Assembly: GCA_963743595.1 (NCBI GenBank)
Contig: CAVURW010000227.1
Coordinates: 1-10,436, forward strand
Direction of reading: 5' to 3'
Source of the DNA: CAVURW01 sp963743595
GTDB lineage: Bacteria; Verrucomicrobiota; Verrucomicrobiia; Methylacidiphilales; UBA1321
Length of the DNA stretch: 10,436 bases
The position numbers and the translations under genes were made by a program. How positions within the stretch are numbered: the first letter of the stretch is position 1; each line of letters begins with the position of its first letter. Below are positions 1 through 6,525 of the stretch, piece after piece. The notes below the pieces were generated by a model. The model worked only from the letters and a program-made list of their open reading frames with translations, was not told the DNA's origin and searched no databases.

Positions 1-42
1 TTCGAGGCATACCGTTGGAACTCTAACCCCTACGGTGTTGTA

Positions 43-83
43 CCTGGCACTTCGGACGGCTTATCAGCCGCCATCATGCCAGG
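43..83. repeat. Nested inverted repeat (two-part hairpin)
   Basis: An outer 7-base arm, CCTGGCA at 43-49, pairs with TGCCAGG at 77-83. Inside it CGGCT (57-61) pairs with AGCCG (66-70) around the four-base loop TATC, and GG at 54-55 can pair with CC at 71-72 across a bulged A. The structure should be stable as RNA or as a cruciform. No T-run follows on either strand, so it does not look like an intrinsic terminator. Its role is unknown; it could be an operator, a short palindromic repeat unit, or the 3' end of an upstream transcript. Confidence 0.5.
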
Positions 84-90
84 CTATAAT
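61..90 (+). promoter_or_regulatory. Possible sigma-70-type promoter
   Basis: TATAAT at 85-90 is a perfect -10 consensus. TTATCA at 61-66 matches four of six bases of the -35 consensus, with an 18-base spacer. Transcription would run to the right, towards the MOSC gene and antisense to it, and there is no plus-strand gene to receive it. The -35 also lies inside the hairpin at 43-83. The match may be chance in an AT-containing spacer. Confidence 0.25.
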
Positions 91-126
91 ATGGATCGCG
101 CCTGTGGCGCTCAACCACTCGCTCCC

Positions 127-157
127 AAAAAGTTCCTCCATCTATCTCGAGGAACTT
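127..157 (-). terminator. Probable intrinsic terminator of the MOSC gene
   Basis: AAGTTCCTC (130-138) and GAGGAACTT (149-157) form a perfect 9-base stem around a 10-base loop. Read on the minus strand the stem runs into TTTTT (127-131), two bases of which are within the stem, so hairpin plus U-tract faces minus-strand transcription. It begins 15 bases after the MOSC stop codon. On the plus strand the hairpin is followed only by GTTG, so termination there should be weak. Confidence 0.6.
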
Positions 158-172
158 GTTGAATGTGCACTA

Positions 173-715
173 TCATTCTGAAGACCTTGTTTCGTCGCGG
201 ACTCCCGCAATTTCCGCTTCTCGCAGCTCAGTCAATTTCAAGACGCCGGTCGTTAAAATACGCGCACGCAACCCACCGCAGCCGTCTAAAAAGCGCTCTG
301 CACCGGGAATGAGGGCGCGGTCCATCCAGCCGCAGGGTCGACATTCTTCCGTGCCCTGAAAGCGAATGTTCTGAATCTCGAACTCCTCGCCGATCAATGA
401 ATTCAGATCCAAAAAGCGCGTGAAGACATTTCTCCGGCATTCCTGGACCTGCGGCATTAAGGGCGGAATCGAATCTGCGAATTTCTCCAATAACGCCTCA
501 AAAACTTCCATCGCGAAAAACGTCACCTGCCCCTTGTAATCGGGCTTGTAATTATAGAAACGATCCCCCATGAGACCGGCTCCAGCCACACACGTCACGT
601 GCTTGCAATCGATGATTTCATGGTGGCCCGGTTCTCCACCCTTTCGCTTAAAAAAGTTGTGCCCCAGCGAAATGCAAATGCGCTCGATTCGCGCTTGGGG
701 ACATCGAATTACCAC
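173..715 (-). CDS. MOSC domain-containing protein
   Basis: This 180-residue protein is a stand-alone MOSC domain, the beta-barrel found at the C-terminus of molybdenum-cofactor sulfurases and in YiiM/YcbX-type proteins that work with molybdenum-cofactor enzymes. Visible family marks are GHNFF (18-22), the GDRFY...DYKGQ block (50-63), RRNVFTRFLDLN (94-105), and the conserved cysteine in GTEECRPCG (121-129), with C128 the likely sulfur-carrying residue. The length suits a single-domain member. The GTG at 713-715 is the first usable start after an in-frame stop. The gene lies 36 bases after the LysR gene on the same strand and is probably co-transcribed with it, ending at the hairpin at 127-157. 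The cofactor or substrate cannot be read from the sequence. Confidence 0.85.
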   Translation of the reverse strand: MVIRCPQARIERICISLGHNFFKRKGGEPGHHEIIDCKHVTCVAGAGLMGDRFYNYKPDYKGQVTFFAMEVFEALLEKFADSIPPLMPQVQECRRNVFTRFLDLNSLIGEEFEIQNIRFQGTEECRPCGWMDRALIPGAERFLDGCGGLRARILTTGVLKLTELREAEIAGVRDETRSSE

Positions 716-751
716 GGCAAAAGAGTATCTGAAACTCTGAACCGCTACAGC

Positions 752-1636
752 TCATTTCGCCGCCTTCACGATCTCCCCGACAAGCGCCCGTAAGGCCGGG
801 TCTTCACGATCACGTCGCCACGCCAACCCGGTCTGAATCGACGGCCCCGATTCCTTGAACGGTCGCACACAAAATTGATTGAATAATCCGGCCATGGGCG
901 GCTGTGGAAACAGGCCAATTCCTAAACTCGAGAGAGCAAAGATCACCAGAGATGGCGGATCGAGATCCTCGATAAACTTCGGTCGAAATCCTCCGCGCTC
1001 CATGCAAAACTGGAGAAGTTCCGCAGAGAGCGTGCGCGAGTAATTCGAGAGTGGCAGCAGCAACGTTTCGCCTTTCAAATCCTTTATTGATATGGGAGCG
1101 GCGGTCACCGCCAGCCGATGCTGCGGGGGAATCAACGTGATCACGTCCAGCTTCTGGAGCTTGCGCGTCGCCCACTTTTCGTCAGGCGGAACGTATGATC
1201 CCAGGTACAAATCGCACCGGCCCTCCTCCATTGCCAGAAATAGATCCTTGAAATCGTGCGGCTCCAGCTTGATCTCCACGTCTGCGTACGATCGACGAAA
1301 GTTCTCTAATGCCGAAGGCAGAAGCCCCCACGCAGCTGAAACGAGAAAGCCGATTCGAATTGAGGAAACGGTGCCTTTGTTGAGCGCACGCACCTGTTGC
1401 ACTCCATGCGCCAATCGTTCCATCAATTCATGAGCGGTCCGTCTGAACGCAACACCTGCCGAGGAGAGCCGGACATTCTGCTTATTGCGGATAAACAAGC
1501 TACACCCGATCTCAGCCTCCAGCTTCTGAATCGCCACCGTGACGGGAGGCTGGGAGATGTTCAGGCGCTCCGCCGCTCTTCGGAAATTAAGGGTTTCCGC
1601 CACCGCTAAAAAGCATCGAATTTGTCGAATCTCCAT
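752..1636 (-). CDS. LysR-family transcriptional regulator
   Basis: This 294-residue protein has the normal LysR length and order. An N-terminal winged helix-turn-helix occupies residues 1-60, with the recognition region around SQPPVTVAIQKLE (29-41) and the EIGCSLFIR wing (42-50). A linker helix spans about 60-88, and a periplasmic-binding-protein-like effector domain runs from IRIGFL (93) to the end. Phrases such as RCDLYLG (140-146) and SSLGIGLFP (236-244) are typical of the two effector lobes. The ATG at 1634-1636 is well placed. The gene diverges from the ybhG-like exporter genes across a 78-base AT-rich gap containing a T-N11-A box, the standard layout for a LysR protein controlling itself and the divergent operon. 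The inducer is unknown. In E. coli the equivalent exporter is controlled by a TetR-family protein (CecR), so this is a different regulatory solution. Confidence 0.93.
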   Translation of the reverse strand: MEIRQIRCFLAVAETLNFRRAAERLNISQPPVTVAIQKLEAEIGCSLFIRNKQNVRLSSAGVAFRRTAHELMERLAHGVQQVRALNKGTVSSIRIGFLVSAAWGLLPSALENFRRSYADVEIKLEPHDFKDLFLAMEEGRCDLYLGSYVPPDEKWATRKLQKLDVITLIPPQHRLAVTAAPISIKDLKGETLLLPLSNYSRTLSAELLQFCMERGGFRPKFIEDLDPPSLVIFALSSLGIGLFPQPPMAGLFNQFCVRPFKESGPSIQTGLAWRRDREDPALRALVGEIVKAAK

Positions 1637-1714
1637 AATGTGCTGATAGGTCTACTGTATTAGGAAATAGGAAAATAATAATAGATAAAAGACAATTACA
1701 AACTAAAGTTGGAT
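1637..1714. promoter_or_regulatory. Divergent promoter region, lysR / exporter
   Basis: This 78-base gap is markedly AT-rich compared with the genes either side, and must carry the start sites for both directions. I see AT-rich stretches that could serve as -10 elements on both strands (around 1671-1690) but no convincing -35/-10 pair. There is no clear Shine-Dalgarno sequence before either start codon. The LysR box at 1646-1660 lies near the lysR start, as expected for autoregulation. Confidence 0.6.
1646..1660. promoter_or_regulatory. Candidate LysR-binding box (T-N11-A)
   Basis: ATA-N9-TAT forms a short interrupted palindrome that contains the T-N11-A core (T1647 to A1659) typical of LysR-type operators. 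It starts 9 bases upstream of the lysR ATG and lies about 55 bases before the ybhG start. The motif is short and common by chance in AT-rich DNA, so support comes mainly from its position. Confidence 0.4.
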
Positions 1715-2539
1715 ATGGAAAAGAAGGTGTTCATTCCCGTCGTCGTAATCGTTATCGCTGCCGCAGGAGGGCTTTTTGCCTATTCGTACGTCCATTCGCC
1801 ACCGACTCAGCTCACGATTTACGGGAATGTCGATATCCGCGACGTGAATCTGGGCTTCCGCGTGCCGGGGCGCCTGGATAAAGTTTTGAAGGATGAAGGA
1901 GACGCCGTCAAAGCGGGTGAGCTCGTCGCCGTTCTGGATAAGCGACCGTACCTCGACACCGTCGCTGAACGAGCGGCTGATGTCGAGGTGAAGCGGGCGA
2001 TCTACGCCAATGCCGACGCGACCTACAAGCGCGACCTGGTAATTCTGCCGACCGGTGGGGTCTCCAAACAGGTCGCTGAAACCGACAAGTTCTCCCTGGA
2101 CCAAGCCAAGGCGAGCCTCGATATGTCCGTCGCCACCCTGCAATCGGCTCAAACCGACCTGCGTGACACCGACATTTTCGCGCCATCTGACGGTGTGATT
2201 ATGACTCGTGCGCAGGAACCGGGGGCGATTCTTACGAATGGCAATACGGTCCTGACGGAAAACTTGAACACGCAGGTGTGGGTGCGCGCGTATGTTTCAG
2301 AGACGGATCTCGGCCATGTAGCACCCGGGAAACTTGTCGAAGTCTACACGGACACAGATCCGAAACATGCTTATCACGGCCGGGTCGGTTTCGTTTCACC
2401 GGAAGCGGAGTTTACGCCGAAATCGGTTGAGTCCACCGAGCTGCGTACCTCCCTGGTTTATCGGCTTAGAATTGAAGTGGAAGATGACAATTCCAAGCTG
2501 CGCCAGGGCATGCCGTGCACCGTTAAAATCGATCTTTAA
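1715..2539 (+). CDS. ybhG: YbhG-like periplasmic adaptor (HlyD family)
   Basis: This 274-residue membrane-fusion protein would link the inner-membrane ABC exporter to the periplasm and possibly to a TolC-type outer-membrane channel. One N-terminal membrane anchor (about 5-25) is followed by the first lipoyl half containing GNVDIRDVNLGFRVPGR (37-53), a helical hairpin (about 78-150), the second lipoyl half with APSDGVIMTRAQEPG (156-170), a beta-barrel starting at WVRAYVSETDL (189-199), and the membrane-proximal segment with GFVSPEAEFTPKSVE (225-239). These blocks match my memory of E. coli YbhG, which is about 330 residues. The shortfall falls in the helical hairpin. A TTG at 1709 is in frame, but ATG 1715 gives the usual M-x-K-K-type start. 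No clear ribosome binding site is seen. It is the first gene of the exporter operon. Confidence 0.88.
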   Translation: MEKKVFIPVVVIVIAAAGGLFAYSYVHSPPTQLTIYGNVDIRDVNLGFRVPGRLDKVLKDEGDAVKAGELVAVLDKRPYLDTVAERAADVEVKRAIYANADATYKRDLVILPTGGVSKQVAETDKFSLDQAKASLDMSVATLQSAQTDLRDTDIFAPSDGVIMTRAQEPGAILTNGNTVLTENLNTQVWVRAYVSETDLGHVAPGKLVEVYTDTDPKHAYHGRVGFVSPEAEFTPKSVESTELRTSLVYRLRIEVEDDNSKLRQGMPCTVKIDL

Positions 2540-2546
2540 CCCAAAA

Positions 2547-4274
2547 GTGAAAAATATTGCGGAGATCCAGCAATTGGTGAAGCAATTCCCCGGCATGACT
2601 CGCCCAGCGCTGGCGAGCCTTTCCCTTTCGATTCGTACGGGAGCCGTTACCGGGCTAGTGGGGCCGGATGGCGCTGGGAAGACGACTCTGATGCGCCTCA
2701 TGGCGGGCCTGATGCATCCCACCTCCGGAACCATTAGCATCCTGGGCCTCGACCCGATTAAGGAGAGTACTCAGCTCCGTGCCGTAGTCGGTTATATGCC
2801 GCAGAAGTTTGGACTCTACGAAGATCTCTCGGTAATCGAAAACCTCACGCTGCATGCCGATCTTCGCGGCGTGATCGGGAAAGAACGAACGGAGAATTTT
2901 GAGCGGCTCTTGCAGCTCACGGACCTTGCGCCATTCACCGAACGTCTGGCGGGAAAACTCTCCGGTGGCATGAAACAGAAGCTCGGTCTCTGTTGTGCGC
3001 TTTTGGGCCAGCCGAAGCTGTTGTTGTTGGACGAACCCGGAGTTGGAGTCGACCCCATCTCACGGCGTGAATTGTGGAAGATGATTCGCTCGCTTTTGAG
3101 CACGGAAGTGGCCGTTATTTGGAGCACGGCTTACTTGGAGGAGGCCGAGCTTTGCGACGATGTGCTCCTGTTAAACGAAGGCAATCTGCTCTTCGACGGA
3201 ACTCCTGCGGACCTGACCGCGCAAATGGAAAACCGGTGCCACCGCCTCGCGCGAATCGAGGGAAATCGCCGTCAACTCCTCACCCGGCTTCTCGCTTGCG
3301 ACGAAGTGCTCGATGGCGTGATCCAGGGCAATAGCCTTCGCATTGTCCTTCGTAAAAACGCGGCCCTTCCGAATCTTGCCGCGCTGGATGCGGGATCAAA
3401 CGCCGCTTGGGAGCCGATCCGCCCACGATTTGAAGACGCTTTTCTGGACGCGCTCGATTCCAAGCCGCAAGCCCGCAGTGCCTTGGCGACCCATCTGGCT
3501 GCTCTCCCGCAAGACAACAGCACTCGGATTGAGGCGATTGACCTTTGCAAAACATTCGGCACCTTTCGAGCCGTTCGCGATGTGAACTTCAAAGTCACGC
3601 GCGGCGAAATCTTCGGTCTTCTGGGTCCGAATGGAGCGGGTAAATCGACGACGTTCAAAATGATGTGTGGCCTACTGCAAGCCACGGCGGGCCGCGCCCT
3701 GGTAACGGGTCTCGATCTCAAAACCAGCGCCAGTGCCGCGCGGCAAAAGCTCGGATACATGGCTCAGAAATTCTCCCTCTACGGCAATTTGTCCGTATTG
3801 CAAAACCTCCAATTCTTCTCCGGAATTTACGGCCTGGCAGGTGCCCAGCGAAACGCGGAAGTGGCGGATATGGTGAAGATCTTCCACCTAGAACCTTATC
3901 TAAAAACACCCGCAGATACACTCCCTCTCGGCTTCAAACAGCGACTCGCACTGGCCTGCTCGGTCATGCATCGACCGGAGATTCTGTTTCTGGACGAACC
4001 GACATCGGGTGTGGATCCCGTCACGCGCCGTGAGTTTTGGACGCACATTAACGGCGTTGTGGATCGCGGCGTAACGGTCATGGTCACCACCCATTTTATG
4101 GACGAGGCGGAGTATTGCGATCGCATCGGACTGGTCTATCGCGGGCGCTTGATCGCTGCCGGAACTCCGGATGATTTGAAAGAGCTGGTACGAACCGCTG
4201 AGCAACCCGACCCATCCATGGAAGACGCGTTTATCGAGCTCGTCCTGAAAGATAAAACCAATGTGGAAAACTGA
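2547..4274 (+). CDS. ybhF: YbhF-like double ATP-binding subunit of ABC exporter
   Basis: This 575-residue protein carries two ATP-binding domains in tandem and powers the YbhS/YbhR permeases from the cytoplasm. Domain 1 has Walker A GPDGAGKT (39-46), signature LSGGMKQ (138-144) and Walker B LLLLDEP (158-164), but its H-loop position reads WSTA, with Ala195 instead of His. Domain 2 has Walker A GPNGAGKST (360-368), Walker B ILFLDEP (479-485) and H-loop His516, but its signature is LPLGFKQ (459-465). Long blocks agree with E. coli YbhF (about 578 residues) from memory. The start is GTG 2547, 7 bases after the ybhG stop: the frame is open further upstream, but that would overlap ybhG by some 200 bases and add residues with no family match. 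ATG 2595 would cut into the first domain. It overlaps ybhS by 14 bases. Confidence 0.9.
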   Translation: MKNIAEIQQLVKQFPGMTRPALASLSLSIRTGAVTGLVGPDGAGKTTLMRLMAGLMHPTSGTISILGLDPIKESTQLRAVVGYMPQKFGLYEDLSVIENLTLHADLRGVIGKERTENFERLLQLTDLAPFTERLAGKLSGGMKQKLGLCCALLGQPKLLLLDEPGVGVDPISRRELWKMIRSLLSTEVAVIWSTAYLEEAELCDDVLLLNEGNLLFDGTPADLTAQMENRCHRLARIEGNRRQLLTRLLACDEVLDGVIQGNSLRIVLRKNAALPNLAALDAGSNAAWEPIRPRFEDAFLDALDSKPQARSALATHLAALPQDNSTRIEAIDLCKTFGTFRAVRDVNFKVTRGEIFGLLGPNGAGKSTTFKMMCGLLQATAGRALVTGLDLKTSASAARQKLGYMAQKFSLYGNLSVLQNLQFFSGIYGLAGAQRNAEVADMVKIFHLEPYLKTPADTLPLGFKQRLALACSVMHRPEILFLDEPTSGVDPVTRREFWTHINGVVDRGVTVMVTTHFMDEAEYCDRIGLVYRGRLIAAGTPDDLKELVRTAEQPDPSMEDAFIELVLKDKTNVEN

Positions 4275-5397
4275 ATCCATTTCGTTCCGAAGATTACGAG
4301 CCCTTTGCTTTAAGGAAGCGAAGCAGATCTTGCGTGATCCCAGCAGCAATCTTATCGCGTTTGTCCTGCCGATTCTCATGCTTTTTATCTTCGGGTACGG
4401 CATCAATCTTGACTCAGCCTCGATTAAAATTGGCCTTGTCATGGAAGACACCAGCCGGGAGGCGCGGCTATTTGAGGCGAGCATGGAAGGCACTCCCTAC
4501 ATAACGGTCGTGCACGCCTCGGGCATCGAGCAAGTGCAGCAGGAATTGAAAGACGGGCTGATTCGGGGTTTCGTCATTGTCCCGGTAGATTTCTCAAAAC
4601 AGATCGCCCGCCCGAATGCCACCGCCCCCATTCAAGTAGTAACCGACGGAGCTGAGCCGGAGATCGCTGCATTTGTGGACAATTATGCACGCGGTGCGTG
4701 GGCGAATTGGCAGTCACAATATGCGCGCGATCAGGGAGTAGTTCCCGCACCGGCGATTAACCTGGAAATCCGTGCGTGGTTTAACCCTTCCGTGCAAAGT
4801 CGAAATTACCTGATTCCAGGCTCGATCACACTCATCATGACCGTGGTCGGTGTGCTGCTCACCTCACTCGTCGTCGCCCGAGAATGGGAACGCGGCACGA
4901 TGGAAGCGCTGCTTGCCTCGCCGGTCACGCGTGCGGAGTTATTGCTCTCAAAACTCATCCCCTACTACCTGCTGGGCATGACCTCCATGCTCATTTGCGT
5001 GCTCTTCGCCACGCTCGTCATGGGCGTTCCCTATCGCGGCGGCATTTTCAGTTTATTCCTCGTTTCCAGCCTCTTCCTGCTAACGGCGCTTGGGCTCGGA
5101 CTTTTCCTTTCCACGGTCATGCGTGTGCAATTTAACGCGGCGCAGGCATCTCTGAATCTCGCCTTTCTACCTTCGCTGATGTTCTCGGGTTTTCTTTACG
5201 AGATCAATAGCATGCCCACGCCCATTCGCGCACTCACCTATTTGTTTTCGGCGCGATACTTCGTCACCTGCCTTCAGACTCTATTTCTGTGTGGCGATCT
5301 TTGGCCCATTCTTCTTCGAAACTGCGCCGAGCTCGCGCTTTTTGCCACCGTCCTCATCACGCTGACCGCACGCGCCACCCGTCGCCATCTCGATTAA
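4261..5397 (+). CDS. ybhS: YbhS-like ABC-2 permease
   Basis: This 378-residue inner-membrane subunit of the exporter matches E. coli YbhS in length (377) and in its remembered blocks. A first membrane helix (about 30-48) ends at FIFGYGINLDSA. It is followed by a large periplasmic domain of roughly 130 residues that includes TAPIQVVTDG (121-130) and WFNPS (173-177). A cluster of about five further membrane helices follows (about 183-205, 227-257, 262-285, 295-312, 348-368). VAREWERGTMEALL (205-218) is the typical ABC-2 coupling segment that contacts the ATPase. The start codon overlaps the end of ybhF by 14 bases, which implies translational coupling. It should pair with YbhR as a heterodimeric pore. 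Confidence 0.9.
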   Translation: MWKTESISFRRLRALCFKEAKQILRDPSSNLIAFVLPILMLFIFGYGINLDSASIKIGLVMEDTSREARLFEASMEGTPYITVVHASGIEQVQQELKDGLIRGFVIVPVDFSKQIARPNATAPIQVVTDGAEPEIAAFVDNYARGAWANWQSQYARDQGVVPAPAINLEIRAWFNPSVQSRNYLIPGSITLIMTVVGVLLTSLVVAREWERGTMEALLASPVTRAELLLSKLIPYYLLGMTSMLICVLFATLVMGVPYRGGIFSLFLVSSLFLLTALGLGLFLSTVMRVQFNAAQASLNLAFLPSLMFSGFLYEINSMPTPIRALTYLFSARYFVTCLQTLFLCGDLWPILLRNCAELALFATVLITLTARATRRHLD

Positions 5398-5401
5398 CCC
5401 T

Positions 5402-6508
5402 ATGTTCACACGAATCGCTGCACTCATTGTTAAGGAATTATTGTCGATCTTTACTGATCGCCAGGCCCGCGTTCTACTCTTCGTGCCGGTGATCATGCAG
5501 ACGGCGCTCTTTCCGTTCGCGGTTACACTCGATGTACAAAACAACACGCTCGCCGTACTCAATCGTGACGGCGGACCGGTCTCGATAGAACTCATCCAGC
5601 GATTTGCAAAAGCCGAAGCGTTCACCCACCTCATCATCCTGACAAATGAGGACGAAATCAAGAGCGCGATGGATAACCAACAGGCGCTTGTCGCGCTCTA
5701 TTTCCCGATCAATTTCTCGCGCGATGTGGAAGCCGGTAGAAACGCATCGCTTCAAGCAATCGTGGATGGGCGCCGATCAAACAGCGGCCAAATCGCTCTC
5801 CAATACGTCGAAACCATTCTGGAGAACTACAACTCCGAACGCTTGGCCAATATCAACGCCACAGTGCCTTCGGAAGTGATCGTGCGAAATTGGTTTAACC
5901 CGAACCTGAACTACAAGTACTTCGTCCTACCCTCGTTGGTCGCGCTCATCACCACCATCGGCGTCCTCATCGTGACCTCGATGTCGATTGCTCGCGAGCA
6001 AGAACAAGGCACGTTCGATCAACTCCGCGTCTCGCCGCTGACCACCGACATGATCATGATCGGCAAAACAATTCCGGCGATTCTCGTGGCGTTAATCCAA
6101 GGTACCATGATCCTCATTGCAGCCGTCTTCATCTATCACGTCCCGTTTCACGGCTCGTTGGTTCTGCTCTATTTTAGCATCCTCTGTTACGCGTTTGCGC
6201 TCTCCGGTTTTGGGTTGCTCATCTCCTCCATTTGCGCGACGCAGCAGCAGGCGTTTCTCGGCGTCTTTACGTTCATGATGCCTGCTGTCCTGCTTTCTGG
6301 TTACGCCGCGCCGGTCGATAACATGCCGTACTGGCTACAGATCATTACTGAGGCTAACCCGCTTCGCCACCTCATCGTCATCATCAAAAGCATCTTTCTA
6401 AAAGAGGCCTCCCTTTGGTTCGTCTTAAACAACGTCTGGCCGCTTTTGATCATCGGCATCGTCACACATTCCCTCGCCGATTACATTTTTAAGAAACAAA
6501 CCGCCTAA
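5402..6508 (+). CDS. ybhR: YbhR-like ABC-2 permease
   Basis: This 368-residue second permease is the same length as E. coli YbhR. It has the same topology as its neighbour: a helix at about 24-42, a periplasmic domain including LQAIVDGRRSNSGQIA (117-132) and VRNWFNPNLNYK (161-172), then a C-terminal bundle of about five helices. The coupling motif is SIAREQEQGTFDQL (195-208), and ATQQQAFLGVF (279-289) and AVLLSGYAAPVDNMP (295-309) are family-typical. The gene starts four bases after the ybhS stop with no visible ribosome binding site, so coupled translation is likely. The transported substrate is not evident. In E. coli the system has been linked to resistance to cefoperazone, chloramphenicol and tetracycline and to sodium/lithium export, which should not be transferred here without testing. 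Confidence 0.9.
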   Translation: MFTRIAALIVKELLSIFTDRQARVLLFVPVIMQTALFPFAVTLDVQNNTLAVLNRDGGPVSIELIQRFAKAEAFTHLIILTNEDEIKSAMDNQQALVALYFPINFSRDVEAGRNASLQAIVDGRRSNSGQIALQYVETILENYNSERLANINATVPSEVIVRNWFNPNLNYKYFVLPSLVALITTIGVLIVTSMSIAREQEQGTFDQLRVSPLTTDMIMIGKTIPAILVALIQGTMILIAAVFIYHVPFHGSLVLLYFSILCYAFALSGFGLLISSICATQQQAFLGVFTFMMPAVLLSGYAAPVDNMPYWLQIITEANPLRHLIVIIKSIFLKEASLWFVLNNVWPLLIIGIVTHSLADYIFKKQTA

Positions 6509-6525
6509 TTGCGTGTTGAATTGAC

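Larger units (their letters stand above)
1..126. other. Left flank with no recognisable gene
   Basis: Two plus-strand frames stay open from the window edge, to stops at 160-162 and 179-181, so the 3' end of an upstream gene cannot be excluded. Neither translation resembles a family I know, and both run through the inverted repeats and the hairpin described separately. I read this stretch as probably intergenic. What it holds is a nested inverted repeat (43-83), a TATAAT hexamer (85-90), and the approach to the hairpin that ends the MOSC gene. Confidence 0.4.

Noticed and set aside
156..359. Plus-strand open frame of 67 codons over the MOSC gene
   Set aside because: Antisense to a well-supported MOSC domain, and its translation is basic with no recognisable features.
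716..754. LysR and MOSC in the same reading frame, possible split fusion
   Set aside because: The two frames agree, but a TGA and 12 spacer codons separate them, LysR is full length at its stop, and MOSC has its own GTG. Frame agreement occurs by chance one time in three.
1709..1714. TTG at 1709 as start of the adaptor gene
   Set aside because: It adds only two residues; ATG 1715 is a stronger codon and gives the usual N-terminus.
2334..2546. Upstream extension of the ybhF frame to 2334
   Set aside because: It overlaps ybhG by about 200 bases in another frame, its residues have no family match, and a GTG at 2547 gives the expected YbhF length.
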